Below are positions 1 through 8,757 of a stretch of DNA of 64,000 nt, piece by piece. The translations under genes and the position numbers were made by a program. The notes beneath the pieces are model-generated. The model did no database searches. It was not told the origin of the DNA and saw only the letters and a list, made by a program, of their open reading frames with translations. Within the stretch, counting starts at the first letter, position 1; each line of letters starts with the position of its first letter. The DNA comes from Incurvaria masculella (Eukaryota > Arthropoda > Insecta > Lepidoptera > Incurvariidae). The stretch is taken from assembly GCA_946894095.1 (NCBI GenBank), contig OX335642.1:12597021-12661020 (forward strand), given 5' to 3'.

Positions 1-1087
1 ATCCATCCGTTTTAGTAAGTCCATATTTGTATTAGTATAGATATAATTCTCCGGTAATGACTATTAGTATTTTGACAAACGTAAATCAGTTCGATAAGTG
101 CTATCTGAGGATTGAAAAATCGGCCTAATTTGGATAAGGTCAGGTTTGGTCAAGTTAGTAAAATGTATGTTATTTAGTTAATTCCTTAAGATTACAAGTT
201 TACTTAGTTATACTTGTAAATTTACACACATATGTACAACATTCTCGAGACAACGTAGTTACATGGTAAATATTATGTACGGATTACAAGTGATAGTGGT
301 TCCCTCGGTTGTTATTGGACAGGACGCATCAATACATATTACGCCTAAATGGTATAAATATATTAAGCTTTTTAATTTACAAATCAGCACTCATACAATA
401 AAACGAGAAACTTTAATGAGACGATAATTTTAAGAGTTCATGAAGTTTTCAATGTAATGTAATGTCAAGCTGCCAGAAGATGTAGTTCAAGCACCCACCA
501 CCAATTCTTTAAAAAACAGGATTGACAAACACCTAAAAACAGTAAACTAAAGTAATCATAATAACAAAGCACCAGTGAACCCAGACATGAGCACATCAGC
601 CTAGGCTGCTCGTTCATCAAATAAATAAATAAAATAAAATTTTTTTTTGAGTAACGCTCTTTATTTCCCCATAAAATGAATTGAATCAGTTCAATCTTTT
701 AACGTAACTACACTGACATAACGTTAAACACGTTTAGGGAACCACAGAGAAAGTTTGAAGAGGTTACCAGAAAACTTAATGCACTTAGCATCAAGCATAA
801 TTTCAAGTCTTTACTCGGCCAGAAAACTTGAGCGTAACTTCTGCACCGCCCGTGAATTTATTGCAAACTAGTTCACTTCTGCAGGTGGTATTCATATTTC
901 TATAAAAAGTTCTACTACCTAGCTAGACGTGATAAGACTAAGTATTTTTCCCAATGAATAATCACTGTTTGAGAATTAAATTATTCCCAATAGTCCAAGA
1001 GCTAAACACCTAATAACAACAAATATATATTTTTTCAGTTTATCGATTTCATTTTACCTCGGATGCTTAACAAAATACCACAAAATG
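1..1087. other. AT-rich DNA, no feature recognised
   Basis: Read on both strands, this stretch shows only short frames and A/T-rich low-complexity runs, for example the AAATA-rich run and T-run near 620-650. No match to the repeat families found elsewhere in the window was noticed. It is probably intergenic or intronic, or old repeat decayed beyond recognition. Confidence 0.5.
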
Positions 1088-1336
1088 GAAACCAAGTCCA
1101 AGGCCCCTTTTAATTTTTTTTTATGTTACCTATGTGTTGTTATAGCGGCAAAATAAACACACAGTCTGTGAAAATTTCAGTCGTCTACCTATTACGGTTT
1201 ATGAGATTCAGCCCTGTGACAGACGGACGGACGGACGGACGGACAGACGGACGGACGGACGGAGGGACGGACGGACGGACAGCGGAGGCTTAGTAATAGG
1301 GTTCCGTTTTCACCCTTTGGGTACGGAACCATAAAA
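1088..1336 (+). mobile_element. GTTCCG element, copy 1 (5' part lost), with GACG microsatellite
   Basis: This copy has the recognisable body (tagcggcaaaataaacacac, then gtgaaaatttcag) and the 3' end (agcggaggcttagtaatagg, ttgggtacggaacc, then ataaaaa). The expected 5' palindrome (gcgagtcggactcgc) is missing, so it is truncated or internally deleted at the left. Six other copies or fragments lie in this window. The family is non-coding and common in Lepidoptera; its transposition class is not settled from the sequence. Confidence 0.85.
1218..1283 (+). repeat. (GACG)n tetranucleotide microsatellite
   Basis: About 16 units of GACG with a few substitutions (gaca, gagg) sit at the fixed internal position this element family keeps for the microsatellite, between 'ccctgtgaca' and 'agcggaggct'. 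It is the longest such tract in the window. Confidence 0.95.
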
Positions 1337-2339
1337 ACGGGGATCCCTGCTGGACAACATATACAGCATATACTCGGCTTAAACTAACCAATTAGTTTTT
1401 CACAAAATTACGATTTCAGTTGTTTAGAGAGCAGTCGCTAAGTATCAATAATGACACTACAGAAAAAGTAAGTATTAACTAAAACTAAATTTTGGCCCGA
1501 ATGTCGATGTACTATACAAATTATGATTTATATCGAAATATAACCATGTATTGTCTGCTAGTAAAATTAAAAAGACGTCACAGCTAGTTTAAACATTGCC
1601 AGTGCATGTATAAAAAACTAGCTAAACAATGCTAATCAATAAAGTAGCATTCGTGTATTTTAAATAAAAATCATCTTGAGGGTTAATAAAAAAGTACAAC
1701 GTGCCGCTTGGACAGAGAAACGCGAGCTAAGCCGCTCCGTTGAGGCTTCATTTGGACACCCGAGAGCTTAAAAAAGCTATATTTCTTAGTCTTAGATTTC
1801 TCAGTTTGGCCAACGAGATATTTGCATTTCAATTGAATGACTTACTTGAACTTTGAATAACACCTTTGCAGAATTTAAATAAAAGTATTTATGTTGAGAG
1901 CTTTAAAATTATATTACGTTTCTGAAGCGGTTTAATGACTACCTCTATTTAAAATCGGTAGAAATATAAGTGAATATATCTAATCTTGGTACTCACAGGA
2001 TTCATGGGGAGTCAGTATCGCATTTATTTTGTTAAAAGGTAATTCTGAAGGCAAAGTAAGCATGTTTATTTCCTCTTCTATTTTATTTTAAACATAATCA
2101 CCTCCTGAAATTAGGTGCTAATTTTTCATTCAATATAGAGATGTACTGTTTTCAAAACATTTATTTTAGTCTACAAACGTTGACGAACTTTAGTAGTCTT
2201 GACAACCAAAAACATCTTACTAAACAAACATATTTTCATCTAAAACCGAAATCAAGAACTCAATTGTCCTTTTAAAGCAGGAAAATTATGAATAGGTACA
2301 AAGCAAAATATTAACAAAATTTCCAAAAACTCCGCTTTT
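1337..2339. other. AT-rich DNA, no feature recognised
   Basis: No gene, RNA or shared repeat could be recognised. Only short frames are present. Confidence 0.5.
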
Positions 2340-2600
2340 CAGCGAAATCGGCGATCTCCCCGCGCCACCCTGACATAAGCAGCCCTTAAATTCAGCAAAG
2401 ACGAGAAACGAAAAAAGAAAATGCCGACCGTCAAAAAAAAACGGCTCGCGAGATGCCTATCGAGCGCCGAAATATCTCTTTCATGTCGGACAATCGCGGG
2501 CGCGGTCCCGGCCTCCCGGCGGGAAATTAAAGGAGTAATTAAATCAGGATGACATCTTCAAGGAAAGGCGGGCTTTAAATATTCATTACGCCGAAAGAAT
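2340..2600. other. GC-rich, apparently single-copy block
   Basis: This block is distinctly more GC- and CpG-rich than its surroundings (gcgggcgcggtcccggcctc at its core) and is followed by homeodomain-type TAATTA (gagtaattaaatcagg). It matches none of the repeat families in the window and has no long frame. It could be a regulatory element, a promoter-proximal region or a decayed GC-rich transposon. The sequence alone does not decide. Confidence 0.3.
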
Positions 2601-2679
2601 ACGACGAAGGAAGCAGTCCGAGGTGGGTTATTTAGGGTTACTCAGCTGTTACGAAGGAAGCTCAAGACTACCATTATAA

Positions 2680-3002
2680 CCAGCGAGCGTGCAAGGACGG
2701 GAGTAGCGATGGAAACTCATTCGCGGCGCAGGAAAAGTCTAACTGTAGTAAGTTCGCTTACGAATTCGGGACGCGCAACATCGCATGTTCGTTGCACTAA
2801 AGAGCGTCCTGTGCAGTTCTTAGAGGGTTATTAGATAGATGGGTTATTAGATGTCGTTAAAACTCGAGATATCAGTAGTAAGCGAATTCGTAAGCGAATC
2901 GACTCGCCGGCGCTGACATTTTTGTATATAAAAGCGGCTACGCCGCCGCCTCCGCCGTAAATACGGGCTTCAGTTCCTACTCCCATCCTTCCATGCTCGC
3001 TA
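2680..3002 (+). mobile_element. GC-rich MITE (family A), complete copy
   Basis: The two ends form an imperfect terminal inverted repeat of about 40 bp: left 'cagcgagcgtgcaaggacgg', right ending 'ccatccttccatgctcgct'. Inside is a second inverted pair built on 'gcgaattcgtaagcgaa'. There is no coding capacity. A related complete copy is at 7078-7441, with partial copies near 21662 and 34793. The flanks (attataa / attatta) may be a degraded target duplication. Most likely a non-autonomous DNA transposon of undetermined superfamily. Confidence 0.75.
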
Positions 3003-3056
3003 ATTATTACTTTGTACCATTACGCCATTTTTGTGGCAGCAATTATTTGAATGGAC

Positions 3057-3116
3057 GCACAGCGGAGACTTAGTAATAGGGTTCCGTTGGCACCCTTTGG
3101 GTAAGAAACCCTAAAA
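3057..3116 (+). mobile_element. GTTCCG element, copy 2 (3' end only)
   Basis: Only the last 60 bases remain: 'agcggagacttagtaatagg' followed by 'gttccgttggcaccctttgg' and 'ccctaaaa'. The rest of the element is absent. Confidence 0.8.
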
Positions 3117-3190
3117 AATCTCGTGAGAACCGAGCTGAGCATCCAAAGGCGGAGCAAGCACGGACGCTACATCGGTTTTTCGTTCTCCAC

Positions 3191-3440
3191 ATGGTTCGGC
3201 AACACCGAATAGTGTTTTCACAATGGGGCGTTGGAAGCACTACTATGAAATTCTTATTTGAATATCCATACCGAGAGTGTCTATGGAATGTGCCAAGTGA
3301 AACGTACAGAAACAAACAAGCAGAGGAATCTAAACTTGGAGATATTGAAGAAGCTATGAACATACCGGGTCTCATTACAAAAGAAATATAATTCAAAAAA
3401 TAAGATCTACTATAACCAGAAGTGCAAAACTATTTGAATA
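3191..3440 (+). pseudogene. MADF-domain fragment, frameshifted
   Basis: The frame from 3191 to 3391 encodes a segment typical of the MADF (Adf-1-like Myb/SANT) DNA-binding domain: 'FLFEY', then 'RECLWNVPSETYRNKQA', then an acidic helix with 'IEEAMNIPGL'. It stops at 3389-3391 (TAA). Shifting frame at 3391 continues the domain as 'IQKIRSTITRSAKLFE', matching the expected 'KI+S/LR..Y' helix, so the stop reflects a frameshift rather than a true end. No partner exon is visible. MADF domains occur in host transcription factors and in the accessory protein of PIF/Harbinger transposons; this could be a relic of either. The right side runs into another repeat at about 3440. Confidence 0.65.
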
Positions 3441-3565
3441 CAGTTTGCGTTGGCGATGTTTGGACTTTGAGTCCTTCTTATGCCACGTCGCCACGGCGAC
3501 GCCTTTCCATACGATTATATGCACAATTTATACATGCGGCGGTGTCGCGAGTAACGGCCACATGA
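3440..3565 (+). repeat. Unclassified repeat family C, fragment
   Basis: It shares 'ggcgatgtttggactttg', 'acgattatatgcacaattt' and 'cggcggtgtcgcgagtaacg' with copies at 12848-13058 (minus), 20420-20560 (plus) and 23345-23530 (plus). Non-coding; probably a fragment of a non-autonomous DNA transposon. Confidence 0.65.
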
Positions 3566-4151
3566 TACTTCTTCCTATGAAGGCACCTCCTCGTCATGCT
3601 GCTTTGATCCAATCGCTACTTCGTTGTAAACATTTTACAAGTTATTTTATTTAAGGAGTGGAAGGCGCTCGTAAGCGTAACAGATCGCTGGCGCTCCATC
3701 GACGCCCGTCATTATCCTAATAGTTTTCCGAAAACATCTGTACCGCGAGAGGCCGCTGGTTAAACGAAGGTTTCGCCCCCGGATTAATGACCACATATAT
3801 CCATGTTCTAATTTAATCGGTAGTCTCAATCATAGACTTAGATTTGAAAAGACATACAAAGTCAACTGACGGGTGAGAATGAAAATGTACAGACATTTAT
3901 TATATATAGCACTTGAAAGATTCTCTAAAACATCATGTAGCTATAAAATAATGATATTAAGTAATACTTTGAGCTTTAATTTGAAATAATGAGGAAAAGA
4001 TAAGAAACATTGTCGACAAAGATCATCAGGGTGTGACCATAATTTACCAGAAACAAGGGTCGTTACATCCGGTAATCACACAATCTACAAAATGGCTTTA
4101 ACACATGGTTTATTTAAGCAAAAAAGAGACAGTTTGCAAAAATATGCATTT
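3566..4151. other. No feature recognised
   Basis: Mixed-composition DNA without a recognisable gene or shared repeat. The tail of repeat family C may extend into the first 80 bases. Confidence 0.4.
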
Positions 4152-4282
4152 TAGATTTATGGAGCAGTGTCACTGTGTGGTTATAGCTATTCGAAAAGGT
4201 GACGCATCGGGCGGGGCCATCTCTTAATAACTCGTGGTAGTGGTGCTTAAATTGTTTTCTCACTCCCGCACTTGTCCCGGGT
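4152..4282 (+). repeat. Unclassified repeat family B, copy 1
   Basis: It shares the order 'cactgtgtg ... attcgaaaaggt ... catcgggc ... tagtggtgctt ... ttctcactcccgcac' with 31497-31655 (plus), 37330-37470 (plus) and 45484-45645 (minus). The copies are strongly diverged and non-coding, suggesting an old family. Confidence 0.6.
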
Positions 4283-4734
4283 ACTTTAAAATCCAAGAAC
4301 TTCACAAAATAAACGGATGAGAGACATGCCCTGCAACCGCCCAAACACTTCATTAACACCTCACGTATTCTACCCAAATATACTTGGCCGTAATAATTAC
4401 AACGTTCTGTCGTTCACTACGGAAAGTTGCGGCCGCGTGTGCGAGCGAGCTACGAATGTGCGCAGTTAATTTTCAATAACAGCAGAAAAGTTGCAGATAC
4501 GGCCTGTTAGTGTCGCTGTAATGCCGCGGAACTTTGGCCGTGTCGTTGGGTGTTAGCATGGCAGGATCACTCAATGTGAAACTGAATTAGTTGGGTAAAG
4601 CGGCATTTACACATGCGCCATTTTATTTAACTCCTTAGCTAGCGCGACGCTCGGGTCAATTTAATTTTGGACAGTCACCCGACCGAAACTTCTAAATTTC
4701 CAAACGGCGCAGGATCACCCGCTGGGCTTATCTG
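4283..4734. other. No feature recognised
   Basis: Moderately GC-rich DNA with no shared repeat or coding signal noticed. Confidence 0.4.
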
Positions 4735-5241
4735 AAGATTACCTGAAAGCTTCATTAAAATCTGTCACGACGTTATTTTGTTTTTGAGATTCACCCGAAA
4801 ACTTTTCCGAACTGCACAAGATCTGGGAATTATCTGAAGATAAGTTTCATGAAAATAGGTCCTGCCGTTTTGGATCCAAAGGAAACATACATACTCACAC
4901 ACTTCAATTTTATAGATTTAGAAGCCTAGCTTATAGCCAGGTGATCCTGTGAAGTTTTGTAGCGATCGAATAATTTTTTTTTTATTCGTAAGCAAATCAC
5001 ATTCAAACTAAGGTAATCACGCAACGTATTTTTTTTAGACCCGTCAAAGAATACTCAAATCCGAATTGTCACCCGTGCGTAACTACTACATAAAGCGTGA
5101 ATTACTGTGGGCTGACAGAACGGACTGCTTATATTCTGTGGCGTTGAAGTTCATCACATGACCACCCCCATTCATCCATCAGAAATCATCTGCCTATAGA
5201 TAAACAAGTGCTACCTGTGCGAAGCCAGGCTGCGTCGCTAG
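4735..5241 (+). mobile_element. 3' part of a Helitron-like element
   Basis: The segment ends at 5209-5241 with 'gtgcgaagccaggctgcgtc' followed by GCTAG, the GC-rich hairpin plus CTAG terminus typical of lepidopteran Helitrons. Upstream text such as 'gaaaataggtcctgccgttt' and 'catactcacacac' resembles sequence common in such elements. The 5' boundary is not clear; the start given is approximate. Its last base directly abuts the 5' TC of the next Helitron. Confidence 0.55.
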
Positions 5242-6529
5242 TCTATACCATTATAATATAAAGAGGACAGGTTTGATTGTTTGTGTATTTGAACCGAATA
5301 GGCTCTGAAACTACTGAACGGATTTGAAAAAATATTTCACCGTTGGAAAGCTACAGTCTATCCGAGGGACATAGGCTATGTTTTATCTTAATAAAATTAG
5401 GGATCCTTACCAAAACTCCGATAACGTAACCCAAGGTGCAAAAAAAATACCAAGAATGTTCCTTACATCGCGTGCGCAGCGAAAACTATTCACGATAGAA
5501 CAAAATGATGTATTACAATCTTATAGAACACATTATTATCTACAAAAAATGTCACGACAGCATACATCTAACTATTATAGTTATGTCACAATAAGTGTGC
5601 ATAATAAAAATTTAAATACCGCCGCTAGAAAAGGCTCTTCATTTGTAACTAGATATTAATCCTTATCAAAATAAATAAATTATTATTTAAGACTGTTTCA
5701 ATACCTTTATATAACTTTTTGAGTTATTTGATTCTGACATTTCATTCGAAAGATATCTTGAGTTTAAAAATTAGAAAAAACTCCGCTCGGCCAACTATGC
5801 GTTTTAGAGTTTGTAGGCGGCACTCAGAGGTACGGGAGGGGAGTCATTCGGCTACCTACGCAGCAGCCGTGTGCGGAATTTAAGAAATTGTCGCTTGATA
5901 ATATTTTGTCGCTTGATGATAATTAGTTTAGTAGGTAACTAAACGCATTCAAAAAGTTCTTTTCAGAACTAGACCCATTAATAAATGTTGTCCATTTAGT
6001 TATCCTAATAAATAAGTGACTTAAATATTTTTTATGATTTTCGATTAAATACTTTGTAGTTGTAGGTAGCTAATAACAGTTAAATATGTTTGAAAAATGG
6101 CTTTTCACGCGCCAGGAAGATACATTCTCCAAAGACATTCTCAAAAGCCGTAACGTATCAGTAACGTAAAGTATCATAATAACAGTTAAGCTAATTATTT
6201 AGTGAAAACTAAAACAACATCAAATAGTGTTTACTCCCTGGCTTTAAATCAATAAATTATTTATTTAATGGCTTTTGTTTTGTGGTTATGACCTTTTTAC
6301 AACAATTAATAGTATGAAAAATACATAAAAGTAAAAAATACAAAAAAAGAAAAAAATACAAAAAAAAAATATTCACAAAATTTGTTATTTTTATTTCAAA
6401 TATTTCAATGTAGGTGTATGCTCTTTTTTTAGGAACTCTACGTAAGAAGGGTTTATTTGTGTATCATTGTGTCAAAATAATATTTTTTAAATTATATTAT
6501 GCCCGTGCAAAGCCGGGACGGGCTGCTAG
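5242..6529 (+). mobile_element. Non-autonomous Helitron, long copy
   Basis: It starts with TCTATACC and ends in the Helitron terminus 'gcaaagccgggacgggctg' plus CTAG, followed by T. It has no terminal inverted repeats, as expected for rolling-circle elements. Internal landmarks 'ctgaacggatttgaa', 'gttggaaagctacag' and 'taacgtaacccaaggtgc' recur in inverted orientation at 30059-30827. Roughly 5780-6395 is absent from that shorter copy. The open frame at 5378-5659 lies inside the element and resembles no Rep/helicase, so I treat it as spurious. Confidence 0.85.
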
Positions 6530-6593
6530 TAGATTAATAAAAATACAAAGATTATATTACGTAAAAACTTATTCAAGAAATTATCGTTAGTAA

Positions 6594-6861
6594 AAAATCG
6601 GCCAAGTGCGAGTCGGACTCGCACACGAAGGGTTCCGTACCAACGTACATGATAAAAAAATCACGTTTCACGTGATTTTTTAAATTATTATTATTGAAAT
6701 TTTACTTATTCGTTGTTATAGCGGCAAAATAAATACACACTCTGTGAAACTTTCAGCTGCCTATCTAATACGGTTCAGGAGATCCAGCCCTGTGACGGAC
6801 GGACGGACAGCGGAGGCTTAGTAATAGGGTTCCGGCCCCTTTGGGTACGGTACCCTAAAAA
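6594..6861 (+). mobile_element. GTTCCG element, copy 3, full length with short microsatellite
   Basis: Begins 'aaaatcggccaagtgcgagt' with the palindrome gcgagtcggactcgc and ends 'ggtaccctaaaa'. The GACG tract is reduced to about three units. A perfect 12-bp inverted repeat at 6655-6681 (around 'aatcacgt') interrupts the consensus. Confidence 0.9.
6655..6681. repeat. Perfect 12-bp hairpin inside GTTCCG copy 3
   Basis: The arms AAAAAATCACGT and ACGTGATTTTTT are separated by TTC. Other copies carry only the first arm followed by 'tttttgtatgggg', so the second arm is a local inverted duplication. Confidence 0.85.
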
Positions 6862-7077
6862 GCAATGATCCAAAGTCGTTTGGCTATTATTCAGTAATAT
6901 GAATTGCTTCAGACAAGTCGTGATCCTGCCGCGTCAACGCGCAGAGCATACTGCACCGGCGCTCATAATTGCCGACGGACAAAACTGAACAAACTAACTT
7001 CCTCGAATGAAACACGGCCGACGACGCGCGACTCGGGCGACACCTGGCACGGCGTGTTGTGCTGATACGGCTTCGGG

Positions 7078-7441
7078 CAGCGAGCGGGGAAGGACGGGCG
7101 TAGCGACCGAAACTCGTTCGTATGGAAGCGTTGTTTTTACATACAACGGCGGCAGCACCGCCGTGTGAGATTTTCTCGAGTCCTAACCACACTTAAGAAC
7201 TTCACAGGGAGCTATTGTGTGCAACGTACAAACGGCATCACCCTAGACGCCACGCATTGGACTTTAACCCACATACGTTTTCCTTGCAAATGCCTATGTC
7301 TACTGTGGCGCCGAGGGTGATGATTCGATACATCGCGTCCTGAATTCGTAAGCGAACTAACTGCTGATAGACGTTGTCCACTAACTCGTGGTTACACTGC
7401 CGCTATATCGATCGCTACTCCCGTCCTTCCATGCTCGCTGG
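7078..7441 (+). mobile_element. GC-rich MITE (family A), copy 2, carrying a nested mini-MITE
   Basis: The left end is 'cagcgagcggggaaggacgg' and the right end 'ccgtccttccatgctcgctg', matching the termini of the element at 2680-3002. The interior differs in part because a small inverted-repeat element sits at 7227-7325. Non-coding. The minus-strand frame at 6887-7192 overlaps its left end and is not supported as a gene. Confidence 0.7.
7227..7325. mobile_element. About 95-bp mini-MITE, copy 1
   Basis: Its ends are complementary: 'atcaccctagacgcca' at the left and 'tggcgccgagggtgat' at the right. A second copy at 52841-52926 shares 'catacgttttccttgcaaa' and both ends. Far too short to encode anything. 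Confidence 0.65.
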
Positions 7442-7530
7442 TTCCGTAAGGCAGGGAAAGTTATATTAGATTGACGCGTGCATCAAAATGCAAACATACT
7501 ACTGTCAACTTACACGAACTGCATTGGTTC

Positions 7531-7887
7531 TTAAGGATGTTCCGACCCATACAATGTTTTTTTACACAGAACGCAAAAAGTATTGCACTAGGCACGAATT
7601 CGTCAAAAATATTAAATATAGCCATAGTAGTTGCAGCGAAAACATATTCACAATTTCAGGTTTAATGGTTTCGTTGTAATTGCCAATTATAAGTTTTACA
7701 CCATTAGATGGCGCTGTTAAATCAAAATCGTATTTAAATTAATTGTAACAAAACCTGAAATTGTGAAATTGTTTTCGCTGCAAGTAATATGACTATATTA
7801 AACGTTTATTATTAATTCGTGCCTTAAAGTGCAATACTTTTTGCGTTCTGTGTGCAAACAAGTTTATATGGGTCGGAACAGCCTTAA
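7531..7887 (+). mobile_element. TTAA-flanked MITE, copy 1
   Basis: A TTAA at 7531-7534 and at 7884-7887 brackets a 349-bp element. Its termini are 'ggatgttccgacccat' and 'atgggtcggaacagcc', and the inverted repeats extend inward about 130-140 bp at roughly 75-80% similarity. The centre has 'ttagatggcgctgtt'. A second copy lies in opposite orientation at 47535-47903. TTAA duplication suggests mobilisation by a piggyBac-type transposase, though the termini do not begin with the usual CC. The 63-64-residue frames here are inside the repeat and not genes. Confidence 0.85.
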
Positions 7888-7925
7888 GCGAGGGTGCACT
7901 CTATGTAGACTGACCGTCAGATATT

Positions 7926-8243
7926 AGCCTAACACATCACATTGAAACTAGGTGCCATGCCAGAGGATTCCTCATATTGCTCGGCTACATTGAACTGAAT
8001 GGAAAACACGGACAATTTTCTTTGCCGCTTCGACCATCGTTCATTCAATTCGATGGTACCAACCCGAGCGGAATTAACCCTACCACCTAGGAAGTAAGGA
8101 GGGGAACCTACGGTTTTACGTGGTATCCGAACCACGGCCAGCCTCAAATGTTGAAAATGGTCACCCACCCAGAACCCAACCGCGCTTAGAGGTGCTACAC
8201 CAAGCTTACCGAATCGCAAGTCCTCGTGCCACTGGGCTACCGA
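7926..8243 (-). mobile_element. SINE, 5S-like head subfamily 2, minus strand
   Basis: Read on the minus strand: an A-box-like 'tagcccagtgg', a degraded 5S-like stretch ending 'tgggtgggtgacc', then the common SINE body ('cgtggttcggataccacg', 'ggttggtaccatcg', 'gaagcggcaaagaaa', 'gtgttttccattcagttcaa'). The poly-A tail is lost. Its head meets the plus-strand SINE body that starts at 8243. Confidence 0.8.
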
Positions 8244-8412
8244 TAGTTCGGAAACCATGTAAAACTGTTAAAGTGGTAGGGTTAATCGCATTGAATAAAA
8301 TATGGTCGAAGCGGCAATTAAAGTTTGACCTTGTATTCCATCAAGCTCAATATGGCCATGCTCAAGACAAGGCAGGTGTTGGCATGGCATCTAGTTTTTC
8401 TTCATGTAACAG
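8243..8412 (+). mobile_element. SINE body fragment, plus strand, head missing
   Basis: It begins inside the shared body (agttcggaaaccatgtaaaa) and runs through 'atatggtcgaagcggcaatt' and 'ggcatggcatctag'. No tRNA or 5S head is present. It is placed head-to-head against the minus-strand SINE on its left. Confidence 0.75.
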
Positions 8413-8449
8413 GATACGGATGGCTTATCCACCGTTATTATATTGACGC

Positions 8450-8757
8450 GACACACCGCATTTCCGTAGGAATTAGAGGCCATGCCAGGACCTTCCCGTT
8501 ATGAGCACGGCTGCATTGACCCTGGCAATACGGAAAAAATTTCATCGCCCTTTCGACCATCTTTTCATCCAACCTGATGATACCAACCCGGGCGGATGGA
8601 CCTAGCGTTTTACATGGGTTCCGAAGCATGGAACAGATCGCATTCATGACGAAATTTAATGTATCCAAATCAAAAAGTAAATGAAAGTAGTGCATGAACG
8701 GGGCGGGGATTCGAACCAAGACCTCCGGGAAGGCAAGTCTGCTCAAGAGCTGCTCTA
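8450..8757 (-). mobile_element. SINE, tRNA-derived head, minus strand
   Basis: On the minus strand the head ends in a B-box 'ggttcgaatccccgccccg', followed by 'catgcactactttcattta' and the common SINE body to 'aattcctacggaaatgcggt'. Third member of the nest at 7.93-8.76 kb. Confidence 0.8.

Noticed and set aside
1218..1283. Regular GACG array as a CRISPR or satellite array
   Set aside because: It is a 4-bp microsatellite inside an interspersed element, without spacers.
5378..5659. 93-residue frame as a Helitron protein
   Set aside because: No Rep or helicase motif; the element is too short to be autonomous and the same region in the second copy is interrupted.
8120..8446. 108-residue frame spanning two SINEs
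   Set aside because: It crosses the junction of two oppositely oriented SINEs, so it cannot be a conserved gene.
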